From NCBI GenBank assembly GCA_944387865.1, contig CALXGN010000008.1, positions 20,890 to 84,889 of the forward strand: a DNA stretch of 64,000 bases, written 5' to 3'. Below the pieces are notes generated by a model. That model saw only the letters and a program-made list of their open reading frames with translations, made no database searches and had not been told where the DNA came from. Shown piece by piece: positions 41,656-50,477 of this stretch (within the stretch, counting starts at the first letter, position 1; each line of letters begins with the position of its first letter). The position numbers were made by a program, and so were the translations under genes. This DNA comes from Scatomorpha stercorigallinarum (GTDB taxonomy: Bacteria; Bacillota; Clostridia; Oscillospirales; Oscillospiraceae).

Positions 41656-42852
41656 ATGCCGAAACTGGCCCGGAGAATGTACGATATGGAAGGCACGGCC
41701 ACTATCATCCGCGCGCTGTTCAACGCCATGGGCTCGCCGGACATGATATCTTTCGGCGGCGGCGCGCCGGCCAGCGAGGGGCTACCCGTGGAGGAGCTGC
41801 GCGAGATCTGCAACGAGGTGCTGACGCGCGACAGGCGCGGCGTGGAAGCGCTGCAATATGGCTCCGTAGCCGGCGTGCCCGACCTGAGGCAGGCCGTGGT
41901 GGACGTGCTGTTGAAGCCGAAAGGGCTGGACGCCTCGCCGGACGAGATCGCCATCGTCAACGGCGGCCTGGAAACGATGAACCTCATGTGCCAGCTGTAT
42001 ATCGACCCCGGCGACGTGATACTTGTCGAGTCTCCGACTTTCGTCCACTGCGTGGAGATATTCGAGATGTTCCAGGCCAGATGCGTGGCGGTGCAGTGCG
42101 ACGATAAGGGCGTGGTCGTGGAGGATGTGGAGCGCAAGATAAAGGAGCTGCACCCCAAGTTCGTTTACGTCATCCCCACGTTCCAGAATCCCACCGGCAA
42201 GACGCTGCCGGCGGACAGGCGCAAACGGCTGGCCGAGCTCGGGAGCGAATACGACGTCATCATCCTTGAGGACGACCCCTATCAGGAGCTGCGCTACAGC
42301 GGAGAGCCGCTGCGGCCCATAAAGTATTATGACACTACGGGGCACACGGTGTATGCCAACAGCTTTTCGAAGATATTCTCGCCTGGCAGCCGCCTCGGCT
42401 TCTGCTATGCCGAGCGAGACATGCTCCTGCGCCTGCTTGACGCCAAGACGGCCACGAATTCGCACACTTCCAATCTGGTGCAGGTGGTGTGCGCCGAGTT
42501 TTTCAAGCGCGGGCTGTTCCCGGAGCATCTGAAAAAAGTCTGCGATATACACCGTGAGCGGCGGGACGTTATGATGAGCTGCCTTGAAAAATACATGCCA
42601 GAGGGCGCAAAATGGGTGTATCCCGACGGCGGGCTTTTCACCTGGGTGGAGCTGCCGGGCGGCATAGACACCGGGGCCCTGCTGCCGGAGGCCAACGCGA
42701 ACAAGCTGCACTACATCGCCGGGGCCGGTTTCTTCGTGGAAGGGAACGGCAAGGGCAGCAACTGTATGCGTATCAGTTTTGGCAACGTGCCGCCGGCAAA
42801 GATAGAGCTGGGCATGGAGCGCCTGGGCGCGCTCATCAGATCCAAGCTGTAA
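41656..42852 (+). CDS. PLP-dependent aminotransferase, class I/II (2-aminoadipate / LysN-like)
   Basis: 398-residue fold-type I aminotransferase resembling LysN and the catalytic half of MocR regulators, without a DNA-binding domain. ISFGGGAPASEGLPVEEL, QYGSVAGVPDLRQAVVDVLL, VNGGLETMNLMCQLYIDPGDVILVESPTF, PTFQNPTGKTL, EDDPYQELRYSG and the PLP lysine in NSFSKIFSPGSRLGF. The ribosome site AAGGAGG is perfect. 36 bases after panB, so co-transcribed; it might interconvert valine and 2-oxoisovalerate for PanB, but that is inference. Confidence 0.87.
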   Translation: MPKLARRMYDMEGTATIIRALFNAMGSPDMISFGGGAPASEGLPVEELREICNEVLTRDRRGVEALQYGSVAGVPDLRQAVVDVLLKPKGLDASPDEIAIVNGGLETMNLMCQLYIDPGDVILVESPTFVHCVEIFEMFQARCVAVQCDDKGVVVEDVERKIKELHPKFVYVIPTFQNPTGKTLPADRRKRLAELGSEYDVIILEDDPYQELRYSGEPLRPIKYYDTTGHTVYANSFSKIFSPGSRLGFCYAERDMLLRLLDAKTATNSHTSNLVQVVCAEFFKRGLFPEHLKKVCDIHRERRDVMMSCLEKYMPEGAKWVYPDGGLFTWVELPGGIDTGALLPEANANKLHYIAGAGFFVEGNGKGSNCMRISFGNVPPAKIELGMERLGALIRSKL

Positions 42853-42951
42853 CAGCTGCCTGAGCGCGGCCACCGATCCCATGTGGACAGGCTGCGGCTG
42901 AACACAAGTTAGCAGGAGAACGTGCGCGGTACGCCGCGCGGGAGGGAAAAT

Positions 42952-43809
42952 ATGGCGGAGATACTGTACGGCGAGCCGGTGGCGGAAGCGCTTTCCGCGG
43001 GCACGGCGGCCATGGTGGAGCGGCTGCGCGCGCGCGGCGTCACGCCCACGCTGGCCATCGTGCGCGTGGGTGAAAAGGCAGGCGATGTTTCCTATGAGCG
43101 CGGGGCGGCGAAGCGCTGCGGGGCCGTGGGCATAGATGCGCGCGTCTTTGCGCTGCCGGAGGGGGCGTCACAGGGCGAACTGTTGTCTGTCATCGCTTCC
43201 ATCAACAGCGACAGGGGTATCCACGGCTGCCTGTTGCTGAGGCCGCTGCCGGGGCACATGGACGAGCGCGCCGCCTGCGAGGCGCTCGCACCGGAAAAGG
43301 ACGTTGACTGCGTGACGCTGTCTTCGCTCTGCGGCTGTTTCACGGGGGAAGGGCGCGGTTTTGCCCCCTGCACGGCGCGCGCGTGCATCGAGATGCTGGA
43401 CTACTATGGCGTGGGGCTCAGCGGGCGGCGCGCGGCCGTGCTCGGGCGCAGCCTGGTCATTGGCCGGCCAGCGGCGATGCTGCTGCTCTCCCGGGACGCT
43501 ACGGTCACCATTTGCCACAGCCGCACGCCGGACGCTGCCGCCGTCTGCCGCGAGGCGGATATACTTATCGCTGCCGTGGGAAGGGCGCGGATGGTCGATC
43601 CCGGATATGTCAACGAGGACCAGACCGTCATTGATGTGGGCGTGAACCGCGCGCCTGACGGCTCGCTCTGCGGCGACGTGGACTTTGAACGTGTGGAGCC
43701 GCTGGTGGGCGCCATAACGCCTGTGCCCCACGGCGTGGGCGCCGTCACCACGGCGGTGCTCTGCCGCCATGTGGCGGAAGCTGCGGAAGGGACGGTGCTC
43801 AGGTACTGA
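42952..43809 (+). CDS. folD: FolD-family methylene-THF dehydrogenase (cyclohydrolase lysine replaced)
   Basis: 285-residue FolD homologue. The folate-binding half has AIVRVGEKAGDVSYERGAAKRCGAVGI and PLPGHMDERAACEALAPEKDVD; the NADP half has AVLGRSLVIGRPAAMLLL, TICHSRTPD, ADILIAAVGRARMV and ITPVPHGVGAVTTAVL. Aligned by eye with E. coli FolD, the Tyr of YxxxK is kept but the catalytic Lys56 becomes Ala, a pattern I associate with a clostridial subgroup (from memory). Cyclohydrolase activity is therefore uncertain. Start ATG 42952 behind GGAGGG. Confidence 0.85.
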   Translation: MAEILYGEPVAEALSAGTAAMVERLRARGVTPTLAIVRVGEKAGDVSYERGAAKRCGAVGIDARVFALPEGASQGELLSVIASINSDRGIHGCLLLRPLPGHMDERAACEALAPEKDVDCVTLSSLCGCFTGEGRGFAPCTARACIEMLDYYGVGLSGRRAAVLGRSLVIGRPAAMLLLSRDATVTICHSRTPDAAAVCREADILIAAVGRARMVDPGYVNEDQTVIDVGVNRAPDGSLCGDVDFERVEPLVGAITPVPHGVGAVTTAVLCRHVAEAAEGTVLRY

Positions 43810-43845
43810 GCACCGGCAAAGCTCCAAACACGTACAAATATATGG

Positions 43846-43892
43846 AAAATACCGGTCAAGACGGCTATAACGCCGCTTGGCCGGTATTTTTT
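43846..43892 (+). terminator. Terminator after folD
   Basis: Arms of about 19 bp beginning AAAATACCGG with two mismatches, 6-base loop, then TTTTTT. Confidence 0.85.
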
Positions 43893-43914
43893 ACGCACAT
43901 CAACCATGCACGGC

Positions 43915-43960
43915 TTGACTGGCTAATGGCATTAGCATATACTTTGCTAATGGAATTAGT
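43915..43960 (+). promoter_or_regulatory. tetR-MATE promoter with two operator palindromes
   Basis: TTGACT (43915-43920), 17 bases, TATACT (43938-43943). The perfect palindrome GCTAATGGCATTAGC (43922-43936) fills the spacer and a second copy, GCTAATGGAATTAGT (43946-43960), covers the start site, 24 bp centre to centre. The layout fits autorepression by the adjacent TetR protein. Confidence 0.8.
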
Positions 43961-43977
43961 TTTTTGGAGGCGGTCAC

Positions 43978-44556
43978 ATGCCAAGGCAGGGCCTTGATAA
44001 AGCCAAGGTCGTACAGGCGGCAGCAGAACTGATAGAGGAAAAGGGGCTGGTGCGCTTTTCCATGGCCGGGCTGGCGAAGAAGCTGGACGTGAAAACGGCG
44101 TCCCTCTACAACCACGTTGAGAGCCTGGACGCGCTGCTGGAGGACGTGGGGCTCTATGCCATCGCACGTCTGGTAGAGGTGGAAGAAAACGCGCTTGAAG
44201 GGCGCGAAGGGGACGAGGCCCTGTTCGCCCTGGCTGAGGCGTACCGGACGTTCGCCCGCGAGCATTACCGGCTCTACCGCGTCATCATCGGCCTGCCCAA
44301 AGGCGGGAGCACGCCGCTGCAAAGCGGCGCGGAGGCGGTCGTGCGGCCCATTTTGCGTGTATTGGAGCCCTATGGGCTGACGGAGGTGGAGCAGGTGCAC
44401 TGGCACCGGATGCTGCGGGCCGTGATGTTCGGCTTCGCCGCCCATGAAGAGGCCGGGGGCTTTACGCACTATCCTGTGAGCTCGGATGAGAGCTACCGGC
44501 ACGCCATTGAGTGCATCGCCGCCGGGCTGCACGCAGCGGGGGAGGCAATGGCATGA
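43978..44556 (+). CDS. TetR-family transcriptional regulator
   Basis: 192-residue regulator. N-terminal helix-turn-helix (LDKAKVVQAAAELIEEKGLVRFSMAGLAKKLDVKTASLYNHVESLDALL), then a WHG-type C-terminal ligand domain with HWHRMLRAVMFGFAAHEEAGGF. Two palindromes lie in its promoter, so autoregulation is likely. It is coupled by ATGA to the MATE exporter, whose substrate or a related compound is probably the inducer. Confidence 0.92.
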   Translation: MPRQGLDKAKVVQAAAELIEEKGLVRFSMAGLAKKLDVKTASLYNHVESLDALLEDVGLYAIARLVEVEENALEGREGDEALFALAEAYRTFAREHYRLYRVIIGLPKGGSTPLQSGAEAVVRPILRVLEPYGLTEVEQVHWHRMLRAVMFGFAAHEEAGGFTHYPVSSDESYRHAIECIAAGLHAAGEAMA

Positions 44557-45941
44557 AAACGCACGAACAGGCGCTTTTCGAGGATGCGCCGGTGTGGCGC
44601 GCGGTGACCTCGCTCGTGGTGCCCACCGTCATCAGCCAGGTGATATCCGTCATCTACAACATGGCGGACACGTTCTTCATAGGGCAGATAGGCGACCGCA
44701 ACCAGGTGGCGGCGGCCTCGCTCTGCCTGCCGATGTTCATCTTCATGACGGGCGTGGCCAACCTCTTTGGCATCGGCGGGGCGAGCCTCATCGCCCGAAG
44801 CCTGGGCGTGGGGGACAGGGACAAGGCGCGCAGGACCGGCGCTTTCAGTATCTGGACGGCCATTGGCGTCGCTTTCGTCTACGGCATAGTCATTTTGCTC
44901 GTCAGGCCCGTGCTGCTGCCGGCCGTCGGCGCGGACGAGGAGACATATGAGTTCTGCAACCAGTACCTGATCTGGACGGTCTGTATCGGCGCGGTGCCCA
45001 GCGTGCTCAACCAGGTGCTCGCGCACCTGGTGCGCTCGGAGGGGCACTCGGCGCAGGCAAGCTTCGGGCTGGCCCTCGGCGGCGTGCTGAACATCATCCT
45101 CGACCCCATTTTCATCTTCCCCATGGGGCTGGAGATCGCCGGCGCGGCGATGGCGACGATGATCTCCAACGCCATAGCAAGCATTTATTTCATCGTCCTC
45201 ATCCTGCGCAAGGGGGAGGAGAGCGACATCTGCCTTGACCCGCGTTATTACTCCGTCAAACAGGGGATACCGCGCGAGGTGGTGCTGGTGGGCCTGCCCA
45301 GCAGCCTGATGAACATGATGGCCGTGCTCTCAAACATCACGCTCAACAAGCTGATGTCCAGCTATACGAACGCCGCCGTGGCGGGCCTGGGCGTGGCGAA
45401 AAAGGTGGACATGATCGCCTTCGCAGTGGCCACGGGCATGTCGCAGGGCGTGCTGCCGCTCATAGCTTATAACTACGCCGCCGGCAATTACCGGCGCATG
45501 AAGCGCGTCATCCGCTTCGACTTCATACTGAGCTTCTCCATCGCCGTAGCGGAGACCGTGCTGCTCTTCACCTGCGCGGCGCCCATCGTGCGCGCCTTCA
45601 TCGACGACGCGGAGACCATACGCTACGGGCAGCTCTTCCAGCGCATCATCTGCCTCACGGCGCCTTTCATATCCATCACCATGCTGTCCATCACATGTTT
45701 CCAGTCCGTTGGCAAGAAGTTGGAGCCGTCGATACTGTCGCTGCTGCGCAAAGGCGGGCTGGACATACCGTTCATGTTCATTATGAACGCGATGTTCGGC
45801 ATTGAGGGCATCGTCTGGGCCACGCCTATCGCCGACCTGGTGGCGACGACCGTGGCGGTCATCCTGTTCGTGCCCTACTGGCGGCACCTGACGGCGCGGA
45901 TGCGCGAAACGGAGGCCCTGCAAGCCGCTGAAGGCGCATGA
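44553..45941 (+). CDS. MATE-family multidrug efflux transporter
   Basis: 462-residue, 12-helix MATE protein. WRAVTSLVVPTVISQVISVIYNMADTFFIGQIG, FGIGGASLIARSLGVGDRDKARR, GGVLNIILDPIFIFPMGLEIAGAAMAT and GMSQGVLPLIAYNYAAGNYRRMKRVIR are MATE hallmarks. It would export cationic drugs or metabolites by Na+ or H+ antiport. Start ATG at 44553 overlaps tetR and follows GGGGAGG; the frame start at 44511 is inside tetR. Confidence 0.94.
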   Translation: MKTHEQALFEDAPVWRAVTSLVVPTVISQVISVIYNMADTFFIGQIGDRNQVAAASLCLPMFIFMTGVANLFGIGGASLIARSLGVGDRDKARRTGAFSIWTAIGVAFVYGIVILLVRPVLLPAVGADEETYEFCNQYLIWTVCIGAVPSVLNQVLAHLVRSEGHSAQASFGLALGGVLNIILDPIFIFPMGLEIAGAAMATMISNAIASIYFIVLILRKGEESDICLDPRYYSVKQGIPREVVLVGLPSSLMNMMAVLSNITLNKLMSSYTNAAVAGLGVAKKVDMIAFAVATGMSQGVLPLIAYNYAAGNYRRMKRVIRFDFILSFSIAVAETVLLFTCAAPIVRAFIDDAETIRYGQLFQRIICLTAPFISITMLSITCFQSVGKKLEPSILSLLRKGGLDIPFMFIMNAMFGIEGIVWATPIADLVATTVAVILFVPYWRHLTARMRETEALQAAEGA

Positions 45942-45950
45942 ATAACAAAT

Positions 45951-45984
45951 AGCCCCGCCCGCTGAGTCCAGCGGGCGGGGTTTT
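45951..45984. terminator. Terminator after the MATE gene
   Basis: AGCCCCGCCCGCT stem with 6-base loop and TTTT; its end touches the stop of the convergent membrane-protein gene. Confidence 0.85.
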
Positions 45985-48005
45985 CAGTCCTCGGGCAGGG
46001 CGTAGAGCTCCGCATATTCGGGATAATATCCTGTGAGCGTGTCGGAGATATACTGCCGCTCGGCGGCGGTGATGGGCCTTGTGCGCCGGAAAATGTACAC
46101 CGTGACGCCGTCCTCGAGCGCAAAAGACGTGTCCAGCCGCTCGTAGGCCGTGCCCAGCCCCTCGCCGGAGAGGACAGGCTGCGCGAGGACATCGACCAGG
46201 CGCTGGTTGTCCGCGCCGAGATGTGTCTGTATGGGGTCGGCGACGATGAGGTGATCGGCCTCCAGCGCGTCCCAGGAAAAGGCGTCGCGCTTGTCGACGG
46301 TGGCAAAGTAGACGATCTCCGTCTGCGGCGCGTCCGGCTGGGGGATACCCAGCGAGCGGTAGGTGTTCTCCAAAATGGCGGAGTTGAAAGTAAAGGACGA
46401 GGCAATTACGGCGGCGGTCTTTTCGCCGTCCGCCGAGAGGCCGTCCACATAGGCGCGCAGGGCCACGAGCTGGGCGATGTCCTGCCGCTGTGGCGGGGCA
46501 TAGGTAAAGCTCGGCAGGGGAGAGAGCGTTTTCACCTCCAGGCTGCTCGACGGCTGTTCGCGCGGGATGAATGAACTGACGAGCGCGCAGAGCGCCAGCG
46601 CCCAGGGAAGAGCGCGGACACAGCGGCGCTCAGGCAGGGCTTCCAGCCCGCCGGCCAGGGCGCAGGCAAGGGCGGGAAGATAGAGCAGCAGGTGCTGCTG
46701 GCCGTGCGACTGGACGCTGGTGAAGAGCAGGAAGCACAGCGCTGGCTGCAGCAGGCTAAGCAGCGCACCGTAGCGCCATTCCCGCCGGCGCGCAAGCAGC
46801 CAGACGAGGGCGGCCGCCGCCACGGCGGGCAGTATCCAGCCAAAGTAGCGGCAGAACATCACGGCGTCCACCCAGCGGCCCTGGTCGTAGGCGGAATAGG
46901 TGTCGAAATAGTTGGCGGAAAGCACCTGCTCCACGACAAAGCTCTGGCCGAAATAGAGCGAGCAGGCGAGCCCTGTGGCCACCAGGGCGGCAAAGGACTT
47001 CCACTGTTTCCTGTCTGCCAGCAGCGAGGCGAAGGCGGCGAAGCCAAAGGAGACGGTGAAGAAGAAAAAGTACCGCCGCAAAAGGAACATCAGCACCAGC
47101 AGCATGGCCGTGAGCACGCCGCGCGCGCACTGCGGACGGCTGCGGTCCGTATAGATAATGAAGGCCCAGATGCCCGCGCCGGCCGCCGCCACATCGACGA
47201 AGCCGACGAGGGCCGTATAGAGCAGCATCGGCGCGGCGCAGCAGAGCAACAGCCCGCCGCGGCGGCTGCGGCGCCCCAGTACGAGCAGCCCCCAGAGGGC
47301 AGGGAGCACGTAGAAATTGACCGTGGAGAGGATGAACACATAGCGGTTGGTGCCCAGCAGGCGCATCACGAGCGAGATGGGCCAGGCCAGGAGGTAGTTG
47401 TATTCCTCCGTGACCGTGCTGCGCAGCACCAGGCGCAGCTGTTCGATGTCCAGCGGCTGGGCGGCGAGCATGGAGCTTATGTCCCAGTAGGTGGCGTTGT
47501 CCCAGTAATAGACGCGGGCGCTGCCGGCGCAGTACCAGGCGGCGATGACGTTTACCGCCAGCGCCAGCGCCAGCAGGGTACGGCCGCAGCGGCACTCGAT
47601 GCGGCCAAATTCGCGCAGGGCGGTGGCGGCCGTGAGCACGACGGCGGCGAGCACGATGCCGCTTCCGGCGGCGCTGGCCAGCCGGAAGGGGAGCGCGCCC
47701 ACAGTGTATTCTCCAACGTAAAAGAGGTCGTAGCTGATATCAAACGCCGCGCCGAGGGCAAAGGCGGCCACAGCAAGCAGGGCCGTTTTCCAGCTGCGGC
47801 CAAAGGGCAGCAGCCAGCGGTGGAAGAGCCGCAGCTTTATGGCCAGGGCCAGCGCCGCGGCGGCCAGCAGCGCCGCCAGCGCCATCAGCACCGGGCCGGA
47901 GAGCGCGCCATAGAGCACGGCCCAGAGCCTTATCAATGCCAGGCCCGTAAGGCAGCCCCAGGCGATGAGCGCCGCGGCGGCCGCGGCCAGACGTTGTTTG
48001 TTCAT
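45984..48005 (-). CDS. Large polytopic membrane protein, GT-C glycosyltransferase-like
   Basis: 673 residues with roughly 12 membrane helices in the first ~490 residues and a C-terminal soluble domain (~500-673) outside the membrane. The first large loop carries acidic residues (YYWDNATYWDISSML), followed by VTEEYNYLLAWPISLVMRLLGTNRYVFIL, which resembles the loop-1 acidic motif of GT-C enzymes that use polyprenyl-linked sugars. I cannot assign a named family. Alone, GGGGGAT before ATG. Likely envelope polysaccharide or teichoic-acid glycosylation, by inference. Confidence 0.6.
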   Translation of the reverse strand: MNKQRLAAAAAALIAWGCLTGLALIRLWAVLYGALSGPVLMALAALLAAAALALAIKLRLFHRWLLPFGRSWKTALLAVAAFALGAAFDISYDLFYVGEYTVGALPFRLASAAGSGIVLAAVVLTAATALREFGRIECRCGRTLLALALAVNVIAAWYCAGSARVYYWDNATYWDISSMLAAQPLDIEQLRLVLRSTVTEEYNYLLAWPISLVMRLLGTNRYVFILSTVNFYVLPALWGLLVLGRRSRRGGLLLCCAAPMLLYTALVGFVDVAAAGAGIWAFIIYTDRSRPQCARGVLTAMLLVLMFLLRRYFFFFTVSFGFAAFASLLADRKQWKSFAALVATGLACSLYFGQSFVVEQVLSANYFDTYSAYDQGRWVDAVMFCRYFGWILPAVAAAALVWLLARRREWRYGALLSLLQPALCFLLFTSVQSHGQQHLLLYLPALACALAGGLEALPERRCVRALPWALALCALVSSFIPREQPSSSLEVKTLSPLPSFTYAPPQRQDIAQLVALRAYVDGLSADGEKTAAVIASSFTFNSAILENTYRSLGIPQPDAPQTEIVYFATVDKRDAFSWDALEADHLIVADPIQTHLGADNQRLVDVLAQPVLSGEGLGTAYERLDTSFALEDGVTVYIFRRTRPITAAERQYISDTLTGYYPEYAELYALPED

Positions 48006-48119
48006 GTGCGTATCCCCCTTCAGGCTCGCGGGCGTGCGTCCATGCTGAGTGTATCACACAGCGCTCGCCATGGCAAGCACTGCCGGCCAGGCAACGAAAA
48101 ACCTTTAATAATGCGTAAA

Positions 48120-48153
48120 CGGCCGCCTGACCTTGTCAACAGTCAGGCGGCCG
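48120..48153. repeat. 12-bp perfect hairpin near the island's left edge
   Basis: CGGCCGCCTGAC and its complement with a 10-base loop and no T run. Base composition falls sharply after about 48200. In 48006-48469 I see this hairpin, a short ORF at 48341-48430 and otherwise AT-rich sequence with no recognised gene. Confidence 0.5.
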
Positions 48154-48340
48154 CAGCCATGCGCGGACATTCATGTGCGTGCTTTACATGTGCTGTTTTG
48201 CGAGGTAATACCCGATAACATTTTGATTAGAATTCTCATCTAATTGCAGGACGACCTCAGAGTTTATGCTCCGAACTGTTCCGTTAATGTTCAGAGGACA
48301 AAATGATTACAATAAATTAAAACTCCAACACGGAACATAT

Positions 48341-48430
48341 TCATCGGGTTATAGCCGCATATAAAGGCTTTTCAAGGCGTATATTCCCATTTATTGCTTC
48401 TACTTCATTGTAAAATTTGAGCAGATCCAT
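48341..48430 (-). pseudogene. 29-codon ORF, probable gene fragment at element end
   Basis: Open frame MDLLKFYNEVEAINGNIRLEK ending YAAITR-stop, 40 bases beyond the recombinase stop on the same strand. The peptide looks protein-like but is too short to be a known gene; likely the start of an interrupted gene. No clear ribosome site. Confidence 0.3.
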
Positions 48431-48469
48431 CGTTTCACCCAATTGCCTGACCCAGCCACCCCAATCGAA

Positions 48470-50179
48470 CTACGCCTCAATATTCTGCTTGGTATTGAGC
48501 TTGGACAATAATACTACCGTCTCTACAATTGATTCATTTTCCAAGGGCAATTCTTTCACTTCTGAACCGTTTATTGGAACAGGAAAGTTAAAGATGATCT
48601 TCCTTATCCAGTTGCCGCCCGGTTGCTTTATCGGGAATAACTCGATGCGCTCGATAAATGCGCGCATAAGCTCTTTGCGCTCAACCTCAGAGGCGGCTTC
48701 ATAGACATGGTCGAAAGCGAGCAACAGGCGGTAGATGTTGTCACCGGAGATTCTTTCCTGACGAATGCTCCGTATCTGGCTTTGCACATCGTCAATTTGG
48801 ATTTCGATCTCATCTACTTTGACATATTGTTCGTCATAGCGGCGCTGCAAATCAGAGAATTTCCGGTCATAATACGGGTCGCTAACGTCCAGACTGTCCA
48901 TCTGGCGCTCAAGACGTGTTTTTGTTCCTAAGGCTTGACGGAGCTGTACCTGTAGCGTCTCCAGCTGCTTTTCTAAATCCTGCGTATCAACAGCAGACCC
49001 AATTTTACACTTAATAGCATTTGAAAACCTAGGGTCTTTCACCATAGCTGAGACGATGGACGCAACAAGGCGATTCATCTCAGTCTGCTCAATGCTCTGA
49101 CGGAAAGTGCACTCGTGACCTGTCGGGGTAACCGTGTTCTTGCAGTAATAGTAGTAGCGCGTCTTTTTGTCCTTGCTGTGAGCCTTGGAAACATTCCCGT
49201 ACAGACTCTTGCCGCAGCAGGGGCACTTCAGGATACCGGACAGGATATGTGCGTGAGTAGGGTTGTTGACCTTCTCACGCCGGTAAGCATTGACTTTCCG
49301 TTTCTCCTGCGCAAGGTTCCAGTCTTCTGCAGAAATAATTGCTTCGTGCTGCCCTTCATACATTGGAAACTCCGACTGCGCAACTACGTGCATCTCATTG
49401 CGTGTTCCAATCTTCTTTTCTGTGCGGCGTCTGCCATAGGCGATTTTTCCCATATAGATGGGATTGTCAATAATACTTTTCACAAAGCTGGCAGAGAAGC
49501 CCGGAAGCGTACCGTTTTGACGTAACTTCTTAGTATATCCGCGCTGATTGAGATATTTGGCAACACCATTGACACCATCATTGGAGTGGATATAGCGGTC
49601 AAATATAACTCGAATGACCTCGGCTTCATCCTCGGCAATCAGCAGTTCTCCATTTTCAAGGTTGTAGCCGTATGGAGCAAAACCGCCGTTCCACTTTCCT
49701 TCACGTGCTTTCTGTTCCCGTCCGTCCATCGTCTGTGTGCGGATGTTTTCGCGCTCAATCTCTGCTACCGCAGAGAGGACAGAGATCATCAGCTTGCCGG
49801 AATCTTTTGAGCTGTCAATGCCATCTTCCACACAAATCAGATTGACACCGAAATCCTGCATCAGCTGTAAGGAATTCAGCACATCGGCAGCATTCCTGCC
49901 AAACCGGGACAGTTTGAACACCAACACATATTCAACGCCGTCTTTGCAGTCCTGAATGTCTTGCAGCATCCGCTGGAATTCATGTCTGCCTTGAATGTTC
50001 TTTCCGGAGAATCCTTCATCAGAATATTCACCGGCAATCTCCATGCTTTCGTACTCGGCATACTTCCGAAGCTTATCACGCTGAGCGTCAAGGCTGTAGC
50101 CATCAACCTGCATGGAGGTGGACACTCGCGTGTATAGATAACATTTAGTCTTAGCCTTATTCTTCACGCAGAGTGCCAC
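48470..50179 (-). CDS. Large serine recombinase (element 1)
   Basis: 569-residue site-specific recombinase. Catalytic resolvase domain with Ser in YTRVSTSMQVDGYSLDAQ, FKLSRFGRNAADVLNSL, IRTQTMDGREQKAREGKWNGG; a Recombinase domain (GVAKYLNQRGYTKK, IIDNPIYMGKIAYGRR); a zinc ribbon CPCCGKSLYG...C...C; a coiled coil; and a C-terminal tail ESIVETVVLLSKLNTKQNIEA. The tail repeats the RlmD peptide VETVVLLSK, so the attachment site probably lies in the 3' end of this gene. Start GTG at 50179 follows GGAGG. It overlaps the HTH gene by 23 bases. Confidence 0.9.
   Translation of the reverse strand: MALCVKNKAKTKCYLYTRVSTSMQVDGYSLDAQRDKLRKYAEYESMEIAGEYSDEGFSGKNIQGRHEFQRMLQDIQDCKDGVEYVLVFKLSRFGRNAADVLNSLQLMQDFGVNLICVEDGIDSSKDSGKLMISVLSAVAEIERENIRTQTMDGREQKAREGKWNGGFAPYGYNLENGELLIAEDEAEVIRVIFDRYIHSNDGVNGVAKYLNQRGYTKKLRQNGTLPGFSASFVKSIIDNPIYMGKIAYGRRRTEKKIGTRNEMHVVAQSEFPMYEGQHEAIISAEDWNLAQEKRKVNAYRREKVNNPTHAHILSGILKCPCCGKSLYGNVSKAHSKDKKTRYYYYCKNTVTPTGHECTFRQSIEQTEMNRLVASIVSAMVKDPRFSNAIKCKIGSAVDTQDLEKQLETLQVQLRQALGTKTRLERQMDSLDVSDPYYDRKFSDLQRRYDEQYVKVDEIEIQIDDVQSQIRSIRQERISGDNIYRLLLAFDHVYEAASEVERKELMRAFIERIELFPIKQPGGNWIRKIIFNFPVPINGSEVKELPLENESIVETVVLLSKLNTKQNIEA
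48500..48526 (-). other. Candidate attachment-site sequence (rlmD-like) in recombinase 3' end
   Basis: These 27 bases encode VETVVLLSK, as do 61917-61943 in the rlmD fragment; the shared DNA core is GAGACGGT. Same orientation, 13.4 kb apart. Confidence 0.5.
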
Positions 50180-50396
50180 CTCCTTTTATGCTGGTTTCGT
50201 TACATATAGGAGCCTGTGCTAAGCCCTCGTTCTGAATGTAATATTCAATCAGACGAAGGACGTATTCCGGTGCGTGGCGGTTGCCGAGTTCCCACTCCGT
50301 CACGGTGCGATACGGGATCCGAAAGTAAGAACAAAATTCCTTGCGGTTCATACCTGTGCTTTCGCGCAGTTCCTTTATTTTGGTTTTGCAGTCCAT
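50157..50396 (-). CDS. Small helix-turn-helix protein of element 1
   Basis: 79 residues. KIKELRESTGMNRKEFCSYFRIPYRTVTEWELGNRHAPEYVLRLIEYYI is a helix-turn-helix of the type found beside serine recombinases, with a short tail. ATG at 50396 is chosen for the GAGGT site; the frame extends further upstream without one. It overlaps the recombinase gene by 23 bases, so both are co-translated and the protein may control recombinase expression or excision. Confidence 0.8.
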   Translation of the reverse strand: MDCKTKIKELRESTGMNRKEFCSYFRIPYRTVTEWELGNRHAPEYVLRLIEYYIQNEGLAQAPICNETSIKGGGTLREE

Positions 50397-50477
50397 TTCA
50401 ATTACCTCAAAAAGTAAAAATGCACGTTGCGCACCTATTATAGCATAAGCTACATAGATACGCAACGTGTAAATATT

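Noticed and set aside
46221..48218. Open frames on the plus strand opposite the GT-C-like gene
   Set aside because: Antisense shadows with no ribosome site and low-complexity Arg/Gly/His composition.
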